From Pseudozyma flocculosa PF-1 (Eukaryota > Basidiomycota > Ustilaginomycetes > Ustilaginales > Ustilaginaceae), in contig NW_006920887.1 of the NCBI RefSeq assembly GCF_000417875.1, positions 331,399-391,309 of the forward strand: a stretch of 59,911 bases of DNA. Reading direction: 5' to 3'. The notes beneath the pieces are model-generated. The model was not told the DNA's origin, searched no databases, and was given only the letters and a program-made list of their open reading frames with translations. Within the stretch, counting starts at the first letter, position 1. Each line of letters begins with the position of its first letter. This document shows, piece after piece, positions 36,101 through 46,139 of the stretch. Both the position numbers and the translations under genes were made by a program.

Positions 36101-37469
36101 AGCTGCCGCTGGACCGCCTCTCGGCCCCGCTGCCGCCCTCGAGGGGCGTCGTGGGGTTGGGCGAGAGCAATCCGGTAGGCTCAGTGCGGGTCCCATCGCC
36201 TTTGGCCTCGGCCTGATCCGACGAAACGGGACTCGTCGCCGTCGTCATCGTCGAAGCGGTGGGGTTAGCGCCAGCAGCGGCGTCGGTGGAAGACGAAGCC
36301 GTGCCCGAGCTAGGATCGCCGGCACCAGCGGCGCCCGTCTCGTTGGGGAAGGAAGGCAGGCTCTTTTGGCTCAATGCCACGCCGGTGCGGCTGCTGGGCC
36401 GGCTGTTTTCGGCGCTCGAACGGCCCGAGGATGTGCGTCCAAATGCCTGCGCCACCGCAGCGACGCTGGCTGGGTCAGCGAGCGCCGCTCTGCCCCGGAC
36501 CGAGTCGGCGCTGTTGGACGTTGCAGCCTTGGTGGGCGTCGCCGGGGCTGTCGCATCACCTTGGGCGGGCGAATCGACGTGGTCGTGGGTGCTCGTGGTG
36601 ACGGCGGTGGCAGATACGTCAGGGTCCGCGGCTGCAGCCTTGTCCTCGATCTCGACCGGTGCAGACGCTGTGGCTGATGTGTCAGGAGACGAAGAGGGCC
36701 GGTCCTCTGGCTGAGGAGTAGTGCGATCCGGTTCGGAGGCTTGTCGGCCTGGGTTGGCCTCCGTACTTGTAGTCGGTGCATCGCCGCCCTCGCTGCTCGC
36801 CGCTACGTGGGCCGCTGCATCGGCCGGCGCAGCACCAGCCTGCTCCTCTACTGCCGGCGCTTCCGTCTCTTCGTCGGCTTCTTCCGCCGCTGCGATAGAG
36901 GCTCGCTTTGCGGTGGCGCCGCTGCCCGCCTCTTGAATCTCCTCACCTGGCCGCTGCGGATCTCCGACGCCGTCGCAGTCGCTCTCGTTCGGGTCTGCCG
37001 CAGCGGGCTGGACCGCCTCGTCGGCTTGCTCGGCGGCCGCGATCGAGTCCGCTAGCCGTTCGCTCCGAGCCCCCGAGGCCTCGCCTGTCGAGTCGTCCGT
37101 CTTGGGCTCCGCAGAAGCTTCGGCCTCGGTCGGCTCAGCCGCCGGCTGAGAAGCTGCCGGCGCCTGTTCTGTCGTCGTCGCAGTCGATTCAGTGGTCTCC
37201 GAAGGGTGTTCCGCCGGGCTAGGCTCGGCCGCCAAGCTCTCGCCTGCTGCGCTGCTCTCCTGCGTGTCTGCGATGCTCAGAGACCGCATGGCGGCGGCGG
37301 GCTCCTCCGAAGGTCGCGTCTTATCGTCGGGCTGTGCCGAGACCGGGCCTGACTCGGTGCTATGCGAGGTTTGAGCCTGCTCGATCGAGGTCTGTGTAGG
37401 GCTGCTCGAGCCTTGAGCCGCAGGGTGAAGCTGGTCGACCGACTTGTCGACCCCGTCGATGCTCGACAT
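33182..37469 (-). CDS. VPS9: Vps9-type Rab5 guanine nucleotide exchange factor (contains assembly gap)
   Basis: Minus strand; visible exons are 37469-35606, 35513-35330, 35204-35138, 35014-34941, 34867-34672 (runs into the gap) and 33856-33182. The first 470 residues are Ala/Thr/Glu-rich and disordered-looking. From about residue 475 a helical bundle begins (PFDFNRFLEQMKHRSAGPVG). The catalytic VPS9 domain follows, with HYKAPRDKLICILNCCKVI, NADTFIPVLIFVVLKANP (Asp660 is the family's catalytic acid by alignment), SRFRNPERLSSESGYYLSSL and AIAFIETMDY. The last 40 residues form a CUE ubiquitin-binding domain (LKSVFPGIDTSVVQLVLEG, then AIDRLLEM). The family activates Vps21/Rab5 on endosomes, with CUE binding ubiquitylated cargo. 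The 815-N gap removes the linker. The frames on its two sides differ in phase, so either an intron lies in the gap or its size is estimated. It is therefore a broken model, not evidence of a pseudogene. Confidence 0.9.
33857..34671. other. Assembly gap (815 N) inside the VPS9 gene
   Basis: Run of N. The flanks are coding sequence of the same gene: the Pro/Ser-rich linker on one side and the segment before the CUE domain on the other. Confidence 1.
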
Positions 37470-38069
37470 GGCCTCTGTATGCTGCCAGTGGTTGTGGGCT
37501 GGACAAGGGGGGAAGGCGCGGCGAGCGGGCTCGACGCGCAGCTGAGGCGAGAGGTCGGAAGAGCCCGGCAGTGGCTGGCGAAAGTGCAGGTGGGGTTTGA
37601 GATGGGTTGGTGGGGGTCGCCAGCGAGGCTGTTGGGGCGAAGGCGGAGAGTGATGGCGGAAGTGAGGCAGGGTGACGGTGTCGAAGGCAGGGAGCTGGCC
37701 TAGCCTGGCCCGGCTCTGGCCAGTTGACCGCCGCTCTGGCCACGCGCATGGACCCTCTCTCGGCAGGCAGGCAGGCAGGCTGCTTGCTTGGTCTGGCTTG
37801 CCCGCCCAGTCTGTTGTGTTACTTTTTCCGTTTCTTGCTGCCGCCGCGCAGAGATCGGCAGGCTCAAGCTGGTCAGTCCAGCAGGCCTAGCCGCGCCAAG
37901 TCTGGCTCCACGACGACATCACATGAAGGGCGGCGAGCCGCGAGCTTCGAGCCTCTTGCACACGCACACATACAGAGTCACGCACGCACACCTCACGCCA
38001 CGCGCCATCATCATCGAGGAAGAGTGGAAGGGGTTCGTGACGCTTTGTTTCGTTCAAGTCATCCGCCGC
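37470..38069. other. VPS9 promoter region and copper transporter 3' end
   Basis: About 600 bp without a gene. It holds a (GGCA)n tract at 37762-37781 followed by CTTGCTTGG, and ACAC/CACGCA-rich sequence at about 37960-38000. Confidence 0.5.
37762..37781. repeat. (GGCA)n tetranucleotide microsatellite
   Basis: Five copies upstream of the VPS9 start, the same tetranucleotide as in other leaders of the window. Confidence 0.9.
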
Positions 38070-39077
38070 TCAACCGCAGCAAGTGCCGGTGCCGTACACG
38101 TGGTCCTGCTGCTGCGCATCGGGGCCGACGGCCTTTCTCCTGACGCCCCGCCGAGGCGCCGGCTCGCCATCGCTCGACTCGACGCTGATGCCGTCGTCGT
38201 CGTCGGTCGCAGCGTCGCCATCCTTGCCGATCGAGTCGGGTTTCACGCCCGTGGGCTCGCGCGCAGCGGTGACCCTCGGCGTCGACCTGGCGTGCGGCGA
38301 GTAGTCGTGGTCGAGCTCCTCTTCGCTCGATGGGCTGCCGAGCGTATCCAGCGTCGAGAAGAAGTGGCCAAACATGCCGCCGGCGATGATCGAGATGAGG
38401 ATGTAGCCGTTGAAGGACATGGCGATGAGCATCACGATGTACTGCGGGTGGTCGAGGAAGGAGGAGGTAAGCGGGCAAAGGAACGAGGAGATCTCGGTAG
38501 GTCAGCATTGGAAGAAGGGCCTCGACGTTTCGCCACCTCGCGATCACGACCCTCGCCATGGCGGAGCACTCACAGCGCCGGCGAATTGACAGCCGTAGAA
38601 GAGCGAACGGATCGCCTGCTGGACCATTGTCGGCCTGAACCTCGGCGGGGCGAGCTGGTTGGCGCGCCCGCTCCGGCTCCTCGGCAGACCAAAGAAGATG
38701 CTGTCGATCCTCTCGCCGACCTGGGGTCTGGGCTGGCCCGCCTTTTCGGCCTCGACCAGCGCCCTCTGGATCTCCCTCTCGGCCCTTCTGCGCTCGCGGC
38801 GCTGGATCTCGGCCTGCTCAACGATCCAGCGGTCAAATTCGCGGCCCCACCTCCGTATCGTCTCGATGAGGAAGACGATGAGGAAGACGCCGATGCAGGT
38901 GCCGGCGAACTGGGCGTTGGTGCGGACGTGCCAGGACGACGTGAGGATGCAAATGTTGGTCGTCTGCCAGTTGCCGAGCATGTGCATGTTGCACTCCATC
39001 GATGCGCCGCCGTGGTCCATGCCAGACATACCCGACATGCCAGACATGCCAGACATGGAGCTGTGGTCGTGCGCCAT
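38070..39077 (-). CDS. Ctr-family high-affinity copper transporter
   Basis: Two exons on the minus strand: 39077-38574 and 38441-38070 (291 aa; intron 132 bp). The extracellular N-terminus is Met/His-rich, with four tandem MSG units then MDHGG and MECNMHM, the copper-capturing methionine motifs of the family. TM1 is at about 53-74 (GTCIGVFLIVFLIE). A charged cytoplasmic loop of about 80 residues follows. TM2 is split by the intron and carries the diagnostic M-x3-M (Met172, Met176 in MLIAMSFNGY). TM3 carries G-x3-G (Gly189-Gly193). Ctr proteins form trimers that import Cu(I), at the plasma membrane or vacuole. The cytoplasmic tail is acidic, then basic, and ends in GTCCG, a Cys pair resembling copper-handling C-termini. 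The tail is longer than in many homologues. Plasma-membrane versus vacuolar location cannot be told. Confidence 0.93.
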
Positions 39078-40089
39078 GGTCGACAGGCAGGCCGGTCACG
39101 CTGTCGCACAGGGAAAACCGGGGGTGGGCTTGCGCAGCGAAGGTACAGCGATATTGCGTTCTTGCTGATCGAGCCCAGCTCGATGAGTTTGGGCCGTCGA
39201 GGTGAGTCTTTGGGCCTTGTGTGCGGCGCAGCAGCTTTCGCGATCGAGGTCGAAGATGGCGGGCGTGGTCAGGAGAGCACAGCGAGCTCGTTGAAGGATG
39301 GTATGAGCTAGTGTCGAGAGTTGCTAAAGGGGTCGGCGAAGCAGTGCTGCGCTGTGGGCGCCGCGAAGGTGAGGGGTAGCGGTGAGACTGGGCCGAGCGG
39401 ATGACGGAGAATGGGAAGATGACAATCTTCAATGGGAGCACGACAGGGCGTCGGCAGCGCTGTAATGGGGTTAGAAGGCGTGGCAGCGGCGGTGGTGGTG
39501 GTGGCGGTGGTGATGGCAGCAAGCCGGCACAGTTATGGTCCGAGGTAGGGCGAGCCATGGCCTCGAGACAGCCTCAAGGACCGGCCTGGCTGGGCAATCA
39601 GCCAGGACCGCTCAGGACGGCCATCACCTCCGGAGCTCCTCCGGATGGACGACTAGGCCCCGCTGCACGACACGGTCCTCCTCTCTCGTTGCTGGGCCGA
39701 CGCTCAGAAAAAAGGCGCCGAAGGGCTGGTTCGCTAAGACGCAGGTTGAAAAGGCTCCGAGACGCTGGGCGAAGCAACGCAAAACGCGCCGACGGGGGCC
39801 TTGCGGCCGGCCAGGGAAGAGAGGGGCCGGTCGGAGGGAAATGCGCCAGCAGAAGAGTCTCGGTTCGTTTCTTTTTTCGAGCTTGGCTTGGCGCCGCTAG
39901 GCTGCTGGCCGGTAGAGTCGACGACAAGGCACAGGGAAGAAGCTCAGACATGGTCGGATCGATGGAAGAGGCGGGAGCGAGGACGACGATCTCAACGTGG
40001 CCGACACCGTGCCTATCTGACGTCGGGCCTTTTGCAGCGGGCAGACGGCCGTCCGCTTCCGTCCTGCTCCGGCAGCTCAGTGACCTTCT
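39078..40089. other. Copper transporter promoter and downstream region of the next gene
   Basis: About 1 kb without a supported gene. At 39159-39168 there is TTCTTGCTGA, which fits the fission-yeast copper-response consensus HTHNNGCTGD as I recall it, about 80 bp from the transporter start. A GGT/GGC-rich run lies at about 39485-39520. Confidence 0.4.
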
Positions 40090-43000
40090 TCAGGCCTCGC
40101 TGCCGGGCGCCGCCGTGCGCTCGCGGTCATCTTTGCGGCCGCCATTGGAGGACCCTGCCTGCTGTTGGACGCGCTGCGGGAGCTGGCGCAGCTGGCGCCT
40201 GGTCGACGACTCTCGAGATGGCGGCCGCTCTTCTTCGACGGAAAGCGGGCTCGACGAGGCTTTCTGAACAACCTCTTCCGATGCCACGGCCGCCGGCGCA
40301 GCAGCAGCCGAGGCAGGAGCCGACGCAGGCGCAGGCGCATCCGGTGCCTTCGAGGAGGCGCGCTTCGACTTCTTGCGCGCCTGGGTCGAGGTCTTGCTGC
40401 CCGACGTTCGGCAACGCTTGGTCGGCTTGGATGCGGCAGCCGCTGGCGGGCCTTGGACATCGACGGCTTTGCCGTCGTCCTCGGCGTCGACTTCCGCCCG
40501 CAAGGTCGAGGCGCTGACCTCGAGCGCTGCTTTGGCGTTCTCGTCCTCGGCAGCAGCCGTCGTCCGCTCCGAATGTGCCTGTTCAGATGCTTCGTCGACT
40601 TCTTGCCTGTGTAGACGCGAGCGTTCCACGTCCTGGCGGTCGCTGCAGAGCGGGCTCTTTGCGCCCGGAGCCCACGACGACAGCCGGGCGTAGCTGGCAA
40701 GTGCAGAAACATCAGCCGCAGTGCTGGCCACGCCGCTGCGCTCACCCTCGAGCGGCTCGGTGGTGCCCTCTTTCGAGCGTGCATCCGGCATCGAACCGCC
40801 GAAGAAGCGAGCCAAGGTAGAGGACTCGCCGATCTGCACTCGCTCGCTGCGGCCTCGCGGTGACGCAGTGGAGGCATCAACGGCCGCCAGCCGCGGACGA
40901 TGGGGCGGGTTGCTGCCGAAGGCTTCAGCAAGGGTGCTGCTGGACGCCGCGTAGGCGCGCGGCGCTGAAGATCCAGCCGCCATGCTGGTATAGAGGCTCA
41001 TCGGAAGCTTGGCCGTTTCGTGGCCCTGGGATGACGGAGGACCGGCCGACGCCGAAAGAGGCACTTGAGGGCCGGGGCCATACTGCAGTCGTTCGGCGAT
41101 GCCGTCGCTTGCGCGAGTCGAAGCTGCTTCCGACCTTGGGGCGCAGTTTGTGTAGAAGCTGTCTTCGCACTGGGAAGCGATCGGCGAGTAAGGAGATCGA
41201 CAAGGAAAGCAGGAGATAACGCTCGTACCTGTCAGTCAATCGAGTAAGGGAGAGGCTCGCTGCAAGCAGGCTACACATCCGTTGGACCCACCTTTGCCGC
41301 CGCCGCAGACGTCAGCAGGGAGATGCCGGATTGTGACGGATCCAACGGCAGCGCTGCATCATCAGGCTGCACGATGTCGGCGACGCCCAGGGCGTCGATC
41401 CATGCTCCAGCATACTCGTGTGCAGATGCAGCGCCCGCCTCTCGACCCTGGTTCGGGAGTTTAAGCGGGTTGGAGACCAGAGGGTGCGATGACGCCAATG
41501 ACGTTGCAGCGCCGACGGGAGCGGGTTCGCTCCGGTTAGAGGCTGGCATCCTGGCCGCGCTGGTGCCCGCCAGGCTGCTGAGCGCGGGCAGGACTTCGTA
41601 GTATGGGTGTGCTGGTCTCATCAGAGTGACGGGTGGGTTGTACGCCGCGCTCTGCCGAGCCGTCTGCTGCTGCTGCTGCTGCAGTTGCACGTGTTGCTGC
41701 ATCTGCTGGTGATGCTGCTGCTGCTGTTGGAGGTGGTAAGCCGACGTCGAGCGGTCGCGGCGTTCCGAGGTGGCACCGCTTTGCGAGCGTGAGGCACCGG
41801 CATTGAGAGCAAGGGTCTGCTGAATCCCCATGATCGCATGTTGGAGGGACTGGGTGGGTCCGCGAGCGGTTCGGGTTGGGCATGACGACGCGTCGCGACG
41901 GTCCACAGCGCGATGTCAGTCTCGGCACTGGTCACGGGAGACCGACCGACAAACGGGCCCAGACCAGCACAGCGACTCACCTGGATCTGCTTTCCTAGCC
42001 CCTTGACCTCGTTTCCCGTCTCTCCCCAGGCGCTCCGCAGCTGTGACACCCCGGCCTGGATCTCGTCCATCTGCGCAGACAGCGCCTTGCCAGCCGCTGT
42101 CGTAAATTTGCCGCCCTTCTTGAGACCTAGACCGGGATCAGCACGCACTTGCGATTCGTTGGATGCAGCGTTGGACGCAGCGTTGGACGCAGCGAGGCCC
42201 GAGGCCGTCGCGAGGAGCGAGTCGATCGCCTTGCCGTGGGCCTGGACCTTCTGCTCGAGGCTCTTGGCCTGGACGTACATCACCTGCCTCTGCTCGAATG
42301 CGACATGCAGCATCCTCCAGGAGTCGAGCTGCACGCGGGCCAGCTCGTCGTCGCGCTCCTTGGTTTCGCGCCGTACCGACCTCAGCAGGCTGATGATCCG
42401 AGACTCTCCCGTCTGCAGCCCTGCGACGGCGTCTTCCAGGCGCCTGATCGGCTCTGACCATGCCGGAGCCGCCTCGTGCTGCTTGCCGGCGTTGGCGACA
42501 TCTTCCACAGCGTAGCCACGCTCATCGTCGGCGCCGCGTTCGGTGCCGCCGACGTTGCGCTCCTCGCCGCGGTAGTATTGATGCTGCTGAGTCTCGCCCA
42601 CCGCCGCCGTGAGCCAGCTCGGCTCGTCGCCGCTCTGCTGGATCTGCTTGTGCTCGAAGTCGAGAGTGCTCAACGACCTTCGCGCCGGGGGCCGCAGTGG
42701 GGTGACTGCCGTCGTTGCAGGAGGGTTGGGAGGCATAGCGATGCTTGACAGCATGCCCGCTCTGATCTCGGGCACGTTGGGAGGCAACCCAAGAAAGTGG
42801 CCGGGTCGCCTGCCTTCACTGGCGGACGTCTGGCTCGTACGCACGTCCGAGACGTTGCTGCGCTGCGCGAGGCCGTCGGAAGCGTAGAAGTGGCCAGCAT
42901 GCGGGTCGCCGATGCCAGCAAACGCAGAGCTGCTGGTCTGGAAACGGCCCTGGATCGGCTCGGCTAGTCCGAGCGGCGTGATGTGCGACGCGAAGCTATG

Positions 43001-43414
43001 CGTCGTCGGGCGTGACGCTGGGGCGGGCAGCCCGGAGAACGGCGTCTGGGTTCGAGCGGCTGTGGGGGCGCCCGCTAGGTCCTCGAGGACTCGACCAGGT
43101 GGCGGCTCGAGCTCTCGTTCGTCACGGCCGTCGATTCCGTAGTGCGCCTGATCGTGGCTGTGGCTGTGGTAGTGGTCGACGGCCTCCCCCAGTTGTCCAT
43201 AGCCCGCATACTCGGCGCGTCCGTCGATGTTCGAAGCCGGATCGGCGCCAAGCTGGCTGTCGGTCGCGGGCAGATTCCTGGGCTGGCTCCTTGACGGCGT
43301 CGCGATTCCGTCCATCGGCACATGGCTCGCCATGCCCGCGAGATCCCCCGGACCATTGGCAGGCAGCTCGTTGCGGCGCGCCTGAGGCGTCTCGGAACGA
43401 TGCAGCACCTCCAT
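40090..43414 (-). CDS. Large hypothetical protein, Q-rich with central coiled coil
   Basis: Three exons on the minus strand: 43414-41981, 41849-41292, 41169-40090 (1023 aa; introns 131 and 122 bp). I do not recognise the family. Residues 1-310 are low-complexity with His/Gln and Pro patches. About 320-400 form a helical, heptad-like segment containing SEPIRRLEDAVAGLQTGES, LLRSVRRETKERDDELARV and EQRQVMYVQAKSLEQKVQAH. A 12-nt tandem repeat near 42160-42195 codes AASNAASNAASN. After the first intron comes a Gln/His tract (QQQQQHHQQMQQHVQLQQQQ). The C-terminal third is acidic, then Lys/Arg-rich (TKRCRTSGSKTSTQARKKSK), a possible nuclear localisation signal, then Ala/Pro-rich. The third exon's start at 41169 was chosen because it gives an intron of typical size and keeps the frame. 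A later acceptor at 41086 would also be in frame. Confidence 0.6.
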
Positions 43415-45598
43415 GGCGGCGATTGCGAGCTTGACGCTGCCGCTCAGCTACCAGATGCGAGGCGTGGTGAGGTCGGACAGCGGGCAGGCGCGGTGGTCAG
43501 GGCTGGAAAGACCGAGGTGCGTTGAAGGTGGCAGGAGGGACCGGGCCGGCGATGTGGATGGTGGTAGGGAGGAGAGAAACGAACGAGGCCTCTTGCCCTG
43601 CTTGGCGCCTTTTGGAGGCGCGGCGACACGTCGAGCCCGTCTGCTATCTGGCGAGAGCCCAGCGGGGCGATCTTGCTCGTTGCCTGACGCGCTTTGCGGC
43701 CCGCCTGCCTCTCGACTCCTGCCTGGTTGTCTTGCCCTAGCCTCGCCCCTCACCTCCAGCTGCCTCGCACCCACCCGGTCCTTGATCCAGCCAGCTGCTC
43801 CAACAACCCGCAGACGTCGAGCGGCGGGCAAGCAGAGAGAAGACGCACGATGAAGGCAGACCGACTCGGGGCCCTTTGAGAGAGAGAAGAAAAAAATGAA
43901 GAGGCAGGCAGGGGCCGGGAGGAAGAGTCAGTCAGCCAGCCAGCCAGCCTAGCCTTCTGGCTGGAAGACCATCAGAGAGCTTGAGCTTGCGGGCGGGCGT
44001 GCGTGCGTGCGCGGCCCTGCCTGCCCGCCTGCCTCGCTCCCTCCCTCCCGACCTGCTACGTACGCTCGGGCCTCCTCGGCCAGCCGGCCCGCCGCAGGTC
44101 GCCTGCCTAGCCTGCCGGCGGCTTCGAGCTTGACTGAGCTTGCTTGCTTTGTCTCGGCCTTCCAGCCGCCTTGCTTGCCCCAAGCTGGCCGGAGCAAGCC
44201 GGCCTGCCTGTGTGGTCTGCCTGCTTGCCTGCCTGCCTAGACCCACCGGCCAAGCCGCGCAGAGACCGCCGCGCCATAGCCTCGCTATGCGACGCCCCGT
44301 CCCAACCCGTCGCGCCGCGCCCAGCCGCGCCCAGCCGCTCGCTGCCGGGCTTCGTTTTCCTCTCTTCCTCGCGCTCGACTCCCGCCGGCCTGTTGCGCCC
44401 CGACCGAGGACGGCCTCTGCTCGTTGCCTGCTCGCTCCCTGCCGGGTGCAACGCATGCCCTACGGCTACTCTGCCTCGCCCTCTCCTGATGGCCGCGTGC
44501 CAGCGTAGCGATGCCGTGCCACGACAGTCCGTGCCGCTCAGCAGGCCTTCTGCCTGATCTCGACCAGCCAAGCCAGAGGCACGCAAGCAGGCTAGGGCTC
44601 CGCTGCGTCCGAAGCGAGCCGGACCGTGCCGTCGTAGTATGCGTGCGTATAACCGCTGTCGGGCCACTTGCGGGGCGTAGCTCCGCGTGCGGGCGGGCGT
44701 GGCAGGCAGGCAGGCAAGACTTCTGCGCAAAAAGCTAAGGCTGGCTGTGCTGGCCTCGGCCATCCTGCCAAGGTTCCAGGCCATCCAACCTTGCTTGGCT
44801 TTATTTGCCTAGGCTGGCGCAGCTTGCTCTCCGAAACAGGCTAGGCGGGCAGGCGGGCGGACGTCGAGCTCAAACTCGAGCTCGAGTTGGCGTTTGCGCG
44901 GATTCACCCGCCCAGCCACGCCGCCACGCCGGCCCGGTGTTGGCCCAGTTCGGCTACGTGTTGCAAGCCTGTCTAGCTGAATCGCGAGTACCTGCGCGCC
45001 GGCTCGAGAGAGAGAGAGAAGGAGAAAGGGACCCGCCACGCGCTGGTTCGGCTTGCCTGCCTGCTGGACGGCTATCCCGTCGGTGGGTCCCTCGCGTGGG
45101 CGACCGGCTGCCACCGCCGCGCTCGGGCGGGAATATTAACAGGCAGGCGGACGAAATCGTCAAAGACCTCGCTGAGTGCCTCTCGCTGCCCACGCCTCTT
45201 TCCTGCCCGCGCCCACCTCCGCGTGCGCTCGCCCATCTCGTCACTCGACACTTTCCACACCCAGACGATCCACGGTCATTCACAGGTCGGGAGATGTCTC
45301 CCGATATCGAACACGCCGACTGCTTCCCCCCCTTGGCTGAATTGGGTTCGAGAAGATGCAATTGTTCCAAGCGAGCAGTAGTGTAAACAAGTGGCGACGG
45401 AATGGACCGTGTCGTTTGTGTGTGCGTGCGTGCGTGCATGCGTGCATGCGTGGTGCGGCGACGGAAGCGTTGAGACGACGATGAAGTCGAAAGGAAAGGG
45501 ATCGCGATGAGGTGAGAGCTTCCTGCGCAGGAAGAGATTGGCGATGGGGAACAAGAGGGCGGGGGTATGCTGTGCGGTGGAGTCGGGGGAGCAGTAGT

Positions 45599-45706
<108 letters not shown>

Positions 45707-45807
45707 GTCGTCGTCGTCGCGTCGTCGTCGTACGTACGTACGGTACGGTCGGTACGGTAGTGTAGGTGTAGGTAGGTAGGTACGGTAGGTCGGTACGTAC
45801 GAGACGG

Positions 45808-45830
45808 NNNNNNNNNNNNNNNNNNNNNNN
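45808..45830. other. Assembly gap (23 N)
   Basis: Short run of N between two (TG)n arrays, within GGTACGG-like degenerate repeats on both sides. Confidence 1.
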
Positions 45831-46040
<210 letters not shown>

Positions 46041-46139
46041 CCCGACGTCGCGATGCCGTCGATCCGAGACGTGGGAGCATGATGATGGAATGGGGAGTTG
46101 CAAGGCAGAGGTGACGGCGGCGGCGAGGGGCTGAAGACG

